DNA from: Streptomyces sp. NBC_00576
GTDB taxonomy: Bacteria > Actinomycetota > Actinomycetes > Streptomycetales > Streptomycetaceae
Length of the DNA stretch: 64,000 nucleotides
Direction: 5' to 3'
NCBI RefSeq assembly: GCF_036345175.1
Contig: NZ_CP107780.1
Location: 6,138,001-6,202,000 of the forward strand
Both the position numbers and the translations under genes were made by a program. Position 1 is the first letter of the stretch. Every line of letters begins with the position of its first letter. Shown piece by piece: positions 8,674 to 16,050 of this stretch. The notes beneath the pieces were generated by a model, which made no database searches, was not told the DNA's origin, and saw only the letters and a program-made list of their open reading frames with translations.

Positions 8674-9773
8674 TTCCAGCGGAACACGCGCAGGCGGCGG
8701 GTCTCGCTCACCGCGTGGCACACCACGGCCAGCCGGTCGTCCCAGGCCGCGTACCGTGCCCGGTAGCTGAAGCCGGGGACCCTGCGCTCCGCGACGACCC
8801 GGCCGTCGGCGGGGTCGAGGACGGTCACCCGGCTGCCGTAGCCGTTGCCCACCATGAAGTACCCGCGGTGGACCAGCGGATGGAGCGTACGGCCGTGGTC
8901 GGTGCGCCACTCCCAGAGCTGTTCGCCGGTCGACACGGAGTAGGCGCGCAGGAGCGTGTCGGCGCTCTTCTCGTTGTCGCCGGCGGGTTCGTCCGGTTCC
9001 AACCCGATGGTGAGCGTGTCGCCGACGACGGCGACCGCGGGCCCGAAGTCCTTGTACCCGTCAGGAAGTTCGACGTGCCACTGCCCGTTCTCGCGGACCA
9101 CGTACAGCCGGGGGCGGGAGCGCCTGCCGTCGTTGCGAACGGACAGGACCGGCGGGTCCGTCGCCAGGAGGGAGAACCAGTCGCCCCACCGGTCCGGGAG
9201 CGACCGCTCCCACTGGACGGCGCCGGTGCGCGCGTCAAGACACCGGACGACCGGCGGTTCGTCGCCCTTCCAGCCCTGGCTGTTCGCGATCCGGACGGGG
9301 GCGGTCGCGATCCGGCCGCCGCCGATCGTCACGTGGCGCGTGGATTCGGCGCCGATGTGTCCCAGCTGGTCCTTCGGCTGCTCGCGCGACCAGGCCACGG
9401 CCCCGGAGCCGAGGTCGAGGGCGGTGAGGCGGACATGCGTGGCGCCCGGTGCGCCGTCGTCGTGGTGCAGGACGACGCCCAGACCGTCCTGGGTGTCCTG
9501 GGACACCCCGACGATCACGTCCTGGCCCGGTGGCTGCCAGGCCCAGAGGGGCTCACCGGTCGCCGGTGCGTACGCCGTCACGCGGTCGAAGCGGGTCAGT
9601 GCCACCGCCTCGTCCGTCGCCCACAGGCCGAGCGGCTCGCCGAGGTCCCGCTGCTCGAACTCGGACTGCCACAGGGGCTGCGCCTCCGGGTCCCGGCGGA
9701 AGAGGCGCAACCGGCGCTTCGCGGGCTCCGGCGCCGCCGCCCAGACCGACTCGGGCGCTCTGTCCTGGTGCAT
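8670..9773 (-). CDS. PQQ-like beta-propeller protein
   Basis: 367 residues with repeated blade motifs of the form ALDLGSGAVAWSRE, CLDARTGAVQWERS and YSVSTGEQLWEWRT, typical of PQQ-binding-like/YVTN propeller repeats. No signal peptide or lipobox is visible, so it is probably cytoplasmic, unlike BamB. It may be a scaffold rather than a quinoprotein. I chose ATG 9773, which has AAGGGG 8 nt upstream; a GTG at 9782 would add three residues but has no spacing for a ribosome-binding site. Its stop overlaps the start of the nucleotidyltransferase gene, so the two are probably made in fixed ratio. Confidence 0.75.
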   Translation of the reverse strand: MHQDRAPESVWAAAPEPAKRRLRLFRRDPEAQPLWQSEFEQRDLGEPLGLWATDEAVALTRFDRVTAYAPATGEPLWAWQPPGQDVIVGVSQDTQDGLGVVLHHDDGAPGATHVRLTALDLGSGAVAWSREQPKDQLGHIGAESTRHVTIGGGRIATAPVRIANSQGWKGDEPPVVRCLDARTGAVQWERSLPDRWGDWFSLLATDPPVLSVRNDGRRSRPRLYVVRENGQWHVELPDGYKDFGPAVAVVGDTLTIGLEPDEPAGDNEKSADTLLRAYSVSTGEQLWEWRTDHGRTLHPLVHRGYFMVGNGYGSRVTVLDPADGRVVAERRVPGFSYRARYAAWDDRLAVVCHAVSETRRLRVFRWK

Positions 9774-9846
9774 CCCACCCACCCCTTGGTTCCGTTCAGC
9801 ACGTTCTCGTCACCGCGTGGCCCCCGCCCCGGCGAACCCGTCGAAT

Positions 9847-9884
9847 GCGAGAGGGGCCCCGCCGTGCGGCAGGGCCCCTCTCGC
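9847..9884 (-). terminator. Terminator hairpin downstream of crp
   Basis: A perfect 13-bp inverted repeat (GCGAGAGGGGCCC and its complement) with a 12-nt loop lies 19 bp after the crp stop. There is no U-tract, as is common in Streptomyces. Confidence 0.8.
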
Positions 9885-9902
9885 GCTTACGGACGCTCCC
9901 GG

Positions 9903-10577
9903 CTAACGCGAACGCTTCGCGAGGCGCTCCACGTCCAGCAGGATCACGGCCCGCGCCTCCAGGCGCAGCCAGCCGCGGCCCGCGAAGTCGGCGAGCGCCT
10001 TGTTGACCGTCTCGCGGGAGGCGCCGACGAGCTGCGCCAGCTCCTCCTGGGTCAGGTCGTGCACGACGTGGATGCCCTCCTCCGACTGCACGCCGAAGCG
10101 GCGCGAGAGGTCGAGCAGGGCGCGCGCGACGCGGCCCGGCACGTCGGAGAAGACCAGGTCGGACATCTGGTCGTTGGTCTTGCGCAGGCGCCGGGCGACG
10201 GCGCGCAGGAGCGCGGCGGCCACCTCGGGGCGGGCGTTCAGCCAGGGCTGGAGGTCGCCGTGGCCGAGGCCGAGCAGCTTGACCTCGGTCAGTGCGGTGG
10301 CCGTGGCGGTACGCGGGCCCGGGTCGAACAGCGACAGCTCGCCGATCAGCTCGCCGGGGCCGAGGACGGCCAGCATGTTCTCGCGCCCGTCCGGAGACGT
10401 ACGGTGAAGCTTGACCTTGCCTTCGGTGACCACATACAGCCGGTCACCCGGGTCGCCCTCATGGAACAGGGCGTCACCGCGCGCGAGGGTCACCTCACTC
10501 ATGGAAGCGCGGAGCTCCGCGGCCTGCTCGTCATCGAGCGCCGCGAAGAGCGGGGCGCGCCGCAGAACGTCGTCCAC
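9903..10577 (-). CDS. crp: Crp/Fnr-family cAMP receptor protein
   Basis: 224-residue transcription factor, a dimeric cyclic-nucleotide sensor that binds DNA. The N-terminal cNMP-binding barrel contains the phosphate-binding cassette GELIGELSLFDPGPRTAT, with Arg-Thr in place of the Arg-Ser of E. coli CRP. The C-terminal winged helix-turn-helix is LTQEELAQLVGASRETVNKA. The start is the GTG at 10577, preceded by AAGGAGAG; this gives the length known for S. coelicolor Crp, which controls germination and antibiotic production. A palindrome TGTGA-N4-TCACA about 90 bp upstream may be its own operator. Ends in a strong hairpin and is divergent from nth, as in mycobacteria. Confidence 0.95.
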   Translation of the reverse strand: MDDVLRRAPLFAALDDEQAAELRASMSEVTLARGDALFHEGDPGDRLYVVTEGKVKLHRTSPDGRENMLAVLGPGELIGELSLFDPGPRTATATALTEVKLLGLGHGDLQPWLNARPEVAAALLRAVARRLRKTNDQMSDLVFSDVPGRVARALLDLSRRFGVQSEEGIHVVHDLTQEELAQLVGASRETVNKALADFAGRGWLRLEARAVILLDVERLAKRSR

Positions 10578-10665
10578 GAGTTCTCTCCTTGTCGACCTGC
10601 TCAGGGGATCTTGCTCCCCGGTTACCGGGGACCGTGCTCCCCATCTTGCCGGACGGTCCAAACAG

Positions 10666-10679
10666 TGTGATCTGTCACA
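10666..10679. promoter_or_regulatory. Crp-like palindrome upstream of crp
   Basis: TGTGA (10666-10670) and TCACA (10675-10679) are perfect CRP half-sites but 4 bp apart instead of the usual 6. The site lies in the divergent crp-nth region and could serve autoregulation or nth control. Confidence 0.35.
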
Positions 10680-10901
10680 AGGATGCCGTACGGGTGTCCC
10701 GATCAGTGTGGCAGGGGGCCAATTGGGCGCCGATCTTCAGGGTCCGGGGCGGATGTCAGTGCCGGGCTCTAGGCTGGCCGGGTGTCCAAATCGCCGGTGG
10801 GAGCACAGGCCAAGCGGGCTGAGCGGGCGGTCGCAGGGTGCGATTCCGCTGTGGGCGAACAGGGTACGGGTGGGGGCCGGAATGCGTAGAAAGCGGCAGA
10901 G
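10680..10901. other. Upstream region of nth with an in-frame short ORF
   Basis: Holds no clear gene. A GTG-started ORF at 10782-10889 (35 residues, starting MSKSPVGAQAKRAERA) is in the same frame as nth and is separated from it by a single TAG. It may be a leader, or the ancestral Nth N-terminus (see findings). Confidence 0.4.
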
Positions 10902-11987
10902 GTGATGTCGGTGGAGAAAGCCGCCAAGAAGGTGACCGGGGCTACCGAGGTGGCTGGGACGGCCGAAATGGGAGCCCCGGAGGGTGCCCCTGAGAGCGCC
11001 CCGGAGGACAGGGCCGCACGGTCGGCCGGGCCGGCGAAAAAGGCTGCCTCTGCGGCGGCTGAGAAAGCCGTCCCGGCCAAGAAGGCGACCCCGGCCAAGA
11101 AGGCCATGCCCTCGAAGTCGGCAACCGCCAAGCGCGCCGGCCAGGCTGCCGTCTCCGGGACCGCTGCCCCCAAAGCGACCGTCTCCAAGACCGTCGCCCC
11201 GAAGCCGCCCCGCAACGAGTCGCACACCGCTCTCGTCCGGCGCGCTCGCCGGATCGACCGCGAACTCGCCGAGGTCTATCCCTACGCCCACCCCGAGCTG
11301 GACTTCGAGAACTCCTTCCAACTGCTCGTCGCCACGGTCCTGTCCGCCCAGACCACCGACCTGCGGGTCAACCAGACGACGCCCGCCCTCTTCGCCAAGT
11401 ACCCCACCCCCGAGGACCTGGCCGCCGCCAACCCCGAGGAGGTCGAGGAGATCCTGCGCCCGACCGGCTTCTTCCGGGCCAAGACCAGGTCCGTCATAGG
11501 GCTGTCCAAAGCCCTCTCGGAGGAGTTCGGCGGCGAGGTGCCCGGCCGCCTCGAAGACCTCGTCAAACTCCCCGGCGTCGGCCGCAAGACCGCCTTCGTC
11601 GTGCTCGGCAACGCCTTCGGGCGCCCCGGCCTCACCGTGGACACGCACTTCCAGCGGCTCGTGCACCGCTGGCAGTGGACGGCGGAGAAGGACCCGGACA
11701 AGATCGAGGCCGCCGTCGGCGCGCTCTTCCCCAAGAGCGACTGGACGATGCTCTCGCACCACGTGATCTTCCACGGCCGCCGCATCTGCCACGCCCGCAA
11801 GCCCGCCTGCGGCGCCTGCCCGCTCGCCCCGCTCTGCCCGGCGTACGGGGAGGGCGAGACGGACTCGGAGAAGGCCCAGAAGCTTCTGAAGTACGAGAAG
11901 GGCGGCTTCCCCGGCCAGCGGCTGAACCCGCCGCAGGCGTACCTCGACGCGGGCGGCATCCCGGCGCCCCCGCTGGGGGCCGGATGA
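10902..11987 (+). CDS. nth: Endonuclease III (DNA glycosylase/AP lyase)
   Basis: 361 residues. Removes oxidised pyrimidines and cleaves abasic sites in base excision repair. The helix-hairpin-helix motif LPGVGRKTA carries the catalytic lysine at K229, and the catalytic aspartate is D247 in VDTH. The 4Fe-4S cluster loop has the canonical spacing C-x6-C-x2-C-x5-C near the C-terminus. The first 105 residues are an unusual Ala/Lys/Pro-rich extension with several AKKA repeats, absent from E. coli Nth (211 residues). The exact start is uncertain: GTG 10902, ATG 10905 and GTG 10911 are all possible, with AGAGG just upstream. It diverges from crp, an arrangement conserved in mycobacteria. Confidence 0.93.
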   Translation: MMSVEKAAKKVTGATEVAGTAEMGAPEGAPESAPEDRAARSAGPAKKAASAAAEKAVPAKKATPAKKAMPSKSATAKRAGQAAVSGTAAPKATVSKTVAPKPPRNESHTALVRRARRIDRELAEVYPYAHPELDFENSFQLLVATVLSAQTTDLRVNQTTPALFAKYPTPEDLAAANPEEVEEILRPTGFFRAKTRSVIGLSKALSEEFGGEVPGRLEDLVKLPGVGRKTAFVVLGNAFGRPGLTVDTHFQRLVHRWQWTAEKDPDKIEAAVGALFPKSDWTMLSHHVIFHGRRICHARKPACGACPLAPLCPAYGEGETDSEKAQKLLKYEKGGFPGQRLNPPQAYLDAGGIPAPPLGAG

Positions 11988-12093
11988 GGCCCGGGGTGAG
12001 GGCCTGCGCGAGGCATGGAAGCAGTACGGCGGACTCCGGGACGGAACCAACGGGGTGGCCGCAGGCGTTGGAAGCAGCAGAACGGGGGTGGCG

Positions 12094-12825
12094 GTGACGC
12101 GCGCGAGCAACACACAGGGCGGCGAGGCGACGCTCAGCAAGGACGGCCTGCCCGGCTGGCTTGATCCGGTGGTGCACGCCGTCGAGACGGTCGAGCCGCT
12201 GCAGCTGAGCCGCTTCCTGCCGCCCGAGGACGGCGGGGGCCGCCAGTCCGCCGTGCTGATCCTCTTCGGAGAGGGCGACGGGAAGACCGGAAACGACGGC
12301 GATGGCGGCGATGGCGGCGGGCCCGAGCTGCTGCTCATGGAGCGGGCCAGTTCGCTGCGCTCCCACGCCGGTCAGCCCTCCTTCCCCGGCGGCGCCCTCG
12401 ATCCCGAGGACGGGGACCCGCAGGGCGACGGTCCGTTGCGGGCCGCCTTGCGCGAGGCCGAGGAGGAGACCGGGCTCGATCCGGCCGGCGTCCAGCTCTT
12501 CGGCGTACTGCCCAAGCTCTACATCCCCGTGAGCGGCTTCGTCGTCACGCCCGTGCTGGGCTGGTGGCGCGAGCCGAGCCCGGTCGGGGTCGTCGATCCG
12601 AACGAGACGGCCCGGGTCTTCACCGTCCCCGTGGCGGATCTCACGGATCCGGCCAACCGTGCGACCGCCATGCACCCAAGTGGCCACAAGGGTCCGGCAT
12701 TTCTGGTCGAATCGGCCCTCGTATGGGGCTTCACGGCCGGGGTCATCGACCGTCTGCTGCACTACTCGGGCTGGGAGCGTCCCTGGGACAGAAACAAGCA
12801 GGTCCCGCTGGACTGGCGCGCGTGA
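12094..12825 (+). CDS. Nudix hydrolase, CoA-pyrophosphatase type
   Basis: 243 residues. The sequence LLMERASSLRSHAGQPSFPG immediately before the Nudix box is the UPF0035 motif of CoA diphosphatases such as NUDT7 and YeaB. The Nudix box continues as GGALDPEDGD and ALREAEEETGL. Expected reaction: CoA to 3',5'-ADP and phosphopantetheine. A Gly/Asp-rich insertion (about residues 60-73) precedes the catalytic domain. I prefer the GTG at 12094; the frame extends further upstream without family similarity. The MarP-like protease gene starts 13 bp after the stop, so they likely form an operon, the same order as in M. tuberculosis. Confidence 0.85.
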   Translation: MTRASNTQGGEATLSKDGLPGWLDPVVHAVETVEPLQLSRFLPPEDGGGRQSAVLILFGEGDGKTGNDGDGGDGGGPELLLMERASSLRSHAGQPSFPGGALDPEDGDPQGDGPLRAALREAEEETGLDPAGVQLFGVLPKLYIPVSGFVVTPVLGWWREPSPVGVVDPNETARVFTVPVADLTDPANRATAMHPSGHKGPAFLVESALVWGFTAGVIDRLLHYSGWERPWDRNKQVPLDWRA

Positions 12826-12838
12826 CAAGGTGGCGTTC

Positions 12839-14038
12839 GTGAATGTGCTGGACATCTTGTTGCTGGTCGCCGCCGTGTGGTTCGCGATCGTGGGCTATCG
12901 CCAGGGGTTCGTCGTCGGCATCCTGTCGGTGATCGGCTTCTTGGGCGGTGGTCTCGTCGCGGTCTATCTGCTGCCCGTCGTCTGGGACGGTGTGACCGAC
13001 GAGGCCGAGGTGAGCACGACCGCCGCCGTCGCCGCGGTCGTCATCGTGATCGTCTGTGCCTCCGTCGGTCAGGCACTGACCACCCACCTCGGCAACAAAC
13101 TGCGCAGATTCATCACCTGGTCGCCCGCCCGCGCCCTCGACGCGACCGGCGGGGCCCTCGTCAACGTCGTCGCGATGCTCCTGGTCGCCTGGCTGATCGG
13201 CGCCGCCCTCGCGCAGACCACGATGCCCACGGTGGGCAAGGAGGTCCGCGGCTCCAAGGTGCTGGCAGGCGTGCAGGAGGTGCTGCCCTCCGACGCGGAC
13301 ACCTGGTTCAAGGACTTCACCTCGGTCCTCGCGCAGAACGGCTTCCCGCAGGTCTTCAGCCCGTTCTCCGACGAGCCCATCAAGGACGTCGACCCGCCCG
13401 ACCCCGCGCTCGCCAACAGCGCGGTCGCCGTCAACGCCCAGCGTTCCATCGTCAAGGTCGTGGGCACGGCCCAGAGCTGCGGCAAGGTTCTGGAGGGCAC
13501 CGGCTTCGTCTTCGGCCAACGGCGCGTGATGACCAACGCGCACGTGGTCGGCGGCGTCGACGAGCCCACCGTCCAGATAGGCGGCGAGGGCAGGAAGTAC
13601 GACGCGACGGTCGTCCTCTACGACTGGGAGCGCGACATCGCCGTACTCGACGTGCCCGATCTGCGCGCGCCCGTGCTGCAGTTCACGACCGAGGTCGCGA
13701 GCAGCGGCAAGAGCGCGATCGTCGCAGGCTTCCCGGAGAACGGGTCGTACGACGTCCGTCCCGCGCGCGTGCGTGGTCGCATCACGGCCAACGGCCCGGA
13801 CATCTACCACCGCGGCACGGTGCGCCGCGATGTCTACTCCCTGTTCGCGACCGTCCGCCAGGGCAACTCCGGCGGCCCGCTGCTCACGCCCGACGGCAAG
13901 GTGTACGGCGTGGTCTTCGCGAAGTCCCTCGACGACCCGGAGACCGGTTACGCGCTCACGGCGGGCGAGATCCAGGAGGACATCGACCAGGGGCGCCTCG
14001 CCAACCAGCAGGTGGACAGCGACAGCTGCGCGCTCTGA
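12839..14038 (+). CDS. MarP-like membrane-anchored serine protease
   Basis: 399 residues. Four hydrophobic segments in the first 125 residues (CvpA-like domain) anchor it in the membrane, followed by an extracytoplasmic chymotrypsin-fold protease. The catalytic triad is H235 (TNAHVVGG), D266 (ERDIAVLD) and S344 (GNSGGP), almost the same positions as in M. tuberculosis MarP, which is required for acid and oxidative stress resistance. C215 (QSCGKV) and the C-terminal cysteine (DSCAL) may correspond to the regulatory disulfide. The GTG at 12839 has AAGG at good spacing; a GTG at 12830 is an alternative. It lies in the same neighbourhood as in mycobacteria, with the epoxide hydrolase next. Confidence 0.92.
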   Translation: MNVLDILLLVAAVWFAIVGYRQGFVVGILSVIGFLGGGLVAVYLLPVVWDGVTDEAEVSTTAAVAAVVIVIVCASVGQALTTHLGNKLRRFITWSPARALDATGGALVNVVAMLLVAWLIGAALAQTTMPTVGKEVRGSKVLAGVQEVLPSDADTWFKDFTSVLAQNGFPQVFSPFSDEPIKDVDPPDPALANSAVAVNAQRSIVKVVGTAQSCGKVLEGTGFVFGQRRVMTNAHVVGGVDEPTVQIGGEGRKYDATVVLYDWERDIAVLDVPDLRAPVLQFTTEVASSGKSAIVAGFPENGSYDVRPARVRGRITANGPDIYHRGTVRRDVYSLFATVRQGNSGGPLLTPDGKVYGVVFAKSLDDPETGYALTAGEIQEDIDQGRLANQQVDSDSCAL

Positions 14039-14469
14039 GCCGGTAGGGACGGGCCCTCGGACGAGTCCTACGGGTTCCTGGAGCCTTTGGAGCCGCTGGA
14101 GGCAAGCCGCCCCTACGGGTGAGTCCCGTAAAGACTCAGGGCCGGGGGTGGCGCAGGCGCACCGAGACCCAGCGGGCCCGGCGGCGCAGGATGCGCGGGA
14201 TTCCCACCCTCAGGTCCGTCCCCGCGATGTGCGGGGAACCTCCTTGGTGGGAGCTCAGGCCATGACCCGAGCGGCGATTGCGTGGTGCGTCACTGTAGTC
14301 GTGCGTCCAGCCCATACCCCGACGTCTGCCCCTGCCCCAAGGTCGATAACCGCCCCACGGGCCCCGAATTGGCCTATGCGCCGGGCAATTGGCCGTTCGT
14401 AGGACAGGTGTTCAATTCGCGGATACCGGGCGTACCGGCGCGGTCACCGGTCCGGGCCACCGGTTCGGA
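14039..14469. other. Intergenic region without a supported gene
   Basis: 430 bp between two convergent genes. It contains a hairpin TCCCCGC/GCGGGGA (14219-14237) and, near its end, three near-copies of CACCGGTCCGG (about 14440-14480) that run into the end of the hydrolase gene. No ORF with family resemblance was found. Confidence 0.4.
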
Positions 14470-15480
14470 TCACCGGTCCGGTTCGGGGTCCTTCAGCCAG
14501 TTGACCAGTTCTGTCGAGAAGGCGACCGGATCCTCCTCGTGCGGGAAGTGCCCCAGCCCGTCGAACAGACGCCAGCGGTACGGTGCTTCGACGTACTCCC
14601 CGGATCCGGCCGCGCTGCGCGTACGCAGCACCGGGTCGAGCGAGCCGTGCAGATGCAGCGTCGGCACCCGCACCGGCCGCTTCATGCGCCGGTTGAACTG
14701 GATGCCGTCCGGACGGGCCATCGAGCGGACCATCCAGCGGTACGGCTCGATCGCGCAGTGCGCGGTGGACGGGATGCACATGGCCGCGCGGTACGTCTCC
14801 ACCGCCTCGTCGTCCGGCAGCCGCGGCCCCGACCAGTCCCGGATCAGCCGCCCGACGAGCGCCCCGTCGTCCGCGACGAGTTGCCGCTCCGGGAGCCAGG
14901 GCCGCTGGAACCCCCAGATGTAGGAAGCGGCGGCCGTCTGCTTGACGTCGGCGAGCATCGCCGAGCGCCAGCGCCGGGGGTGGGGCATCGAGGAGACCAC
15001 GAGCCGCCGTACGAGCTTGGGGCGCATCACCGCGGCTGTCCACGCCAGGTATCCGCCCAGGTCGTGGCCGACCAGCGCGGCGTCGGGCTCGCCCAGGGAC
15101 CGGACGACGCCCGTGATGTCGAGGGCGAGGTTCGCGGGGTCGTAACCCCGCGGCGTACGGTCGCTGCCGCCCACGCCCCGCAGGTCCATGGCGACGGCCC
15201 GGAAGCCGGCGTCGGCGAGGGCGGCCAACTGGTGCCGCCACGTCCACCAGAACTGCGGGAAACCGTGCACCAGCATGACCAGCGGCCCGTCGCCCAGCTC
15301 GGCGATGTGGAACCGGGCGCCGTTCGCGGCGACATCCCGGTGGATCACCTCGCGCCCGCCGGGAAGGTCGAGCCGTACGACCGAGGCGGGTTGCGTCGAG
15401 GCGGGTTGCGCCGATGAGGGCTGGGGCGACGAGGGCTGGGTCGAGGCGGGTTGCGCCGAGGGTGTGGCGGGGTCCGTCAT
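14470..15480 (-). CDS. Epoxide-hydrolase-like alpha/beta hydrolase (EphE-like)
   Basis: 336 residues. After an unusual Gln/Pro/Ser/Ala-rich N-terminus with imperfect repeats (QPAST, QPSS), the fold starts at residue 45. HGFPQFWWTWRHQ supplies the oxyanion motif, the nucleophile is D140 in GHDLGG, and the catalytic histidine is H311 in LGHFPHEE. An aspartate nucleophile rather than serine indicates an epoxide hydrolase or haloacid dehalogenase-type enzyme. The gene has the position of ephE in M. tuberculosis. The ATG overlaps the stop of the upstream membrane-protein gene (ATGA at 15477-15480). Confidence 0.85.
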   Translation of the reverse strand: MTDPATPSAQPASTQPSSPQPSSAQPASTQPASVVRLDLPGGREVIHRDVAANGARFHIAELGDGPLVMLVHGFPQFWWTWRHQLAALADAGFRAVAMDLRGVGGSDRTPRGYDPANLALDITGVVRSLGEPDAALVGHDLGGYLAWTAAVMRPKLVRRLVVSSMPHPRRWRSAMLADVKQTAAASYIWGFQRPWLPERQLVADDGALVGRLIRDWSGPRLPDDEAVETYRAAMCIPSTAHCAIEPYRWMVRSMARPDGIQFNRRMKRPVRVPTLHLHGSLDPVLRTRSAAGSGEYVEAPYRWRLFDGLGHFPHEEDPVAFSTELVNWLKDPEPDR

Positions 15481-15953
15481 GAGGACGAGCGTGCCACAAC
15501 CTCGACTCCGTCACTCACCGGGGCGGGCCGGGGGTGTGGCTTGGCCTTCTGCAGAACGCCCGCCGTCTCCTTCATGGACGCGGCGACCTTCTGCGGGCCC
15601 TTGCTCTTCTTGGCCTTCTTCGCGAAGACGACGCCGACCAGCACCAGGAGGACGGCGAGGAGGACGTTCGCGGCGAACGAAAGCAGGAAGCAGACCGCGA
15701 GGTTCCAGTCGCTCCAGGTCCGGATGGCGTACGCCAGGGCGAAGTTGAGCATCGGCAGGGAGAACAGCAGTACGGCGCCGGCCACCGTGAAGGCGCCGCC
15801 GCTCGTCGCGCCGCGCTTCACATCCTGCTTGAGCTGGGCTTTCGCCAGCGCGATCTCGTCGTGCACCAGCGCGGACATCTCGGTCGTCGCCGAGGCGAAC
15901 AACTGGCCGATGCTGCGTTCGGCGCCGACCGGGCTGCCGTCGGGTGCGCTCAT
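15477..15953 (-). CDS. Holin-superfamily (DUF1469-type) membrane protein
   Basis: 158 residues. An N-terminal amphipathic part (ERSIGQLFASATTEMSALVH, then EIALAKAQLKQDVKRG) precedes two transmembrane segments at about residues 55-78 and 86-112. This matches the putative Actinobacterial Holin-X/phage-holin family (PF07332), which despite its name consists mostly of chromosomal proteins of unknown role. The ATG at 15953 has GGGAGACC upstream. It is co-translated with the epoxide hydrolase. The equivalent pair exists in M. tuberculosis beside ephE. Confidence 0.75.
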   Translation of the reverse strand: MSAPDGSPVGAERSIGQLFASATTEMSALVHDEIALAKAQLKQDVKRGATSGGAFTVAGAVLLFSLPMLNFALAYAIRTWSDWNLAVCFLLSFAANVLLAVLLVLVGVVFAKKAKKSKGPQKVAASMKETAGVLQKAKPHPRPAPVSDGVEVVARSSS

Positions 15954-15986
15954 CGAGGTCTCCCTGTTGTCTTGGTTGCCTTGCTC

Positions 15987-16050
15987 AGACGTCTGAACGT
16001 ACGCGCCTGGCGTACGCACCTGACTACGTGTCTGACGTCTACGTGTCAGA
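15987..16050. repeat. Cluster of three short palindromes
   Basis: CAGACGTCTG (15987-15996), GTACGC/GCGTAC (15999-16015) and TCTGAC/GTCAGA (16031-16050) fill the space between the nhaA stop and the holin-like gene. The last one may act as an nhaA terminator; the others could be operators. Confidence 0.4.

Noticed and set aside
14219..14237. Hairpin TCCCCGC/GCGGGGA resembling a type I-E CRISPR repeat half
   Set aside because: Only a single copy, with no spacers and no cas genes; more likely a terminator-like element.
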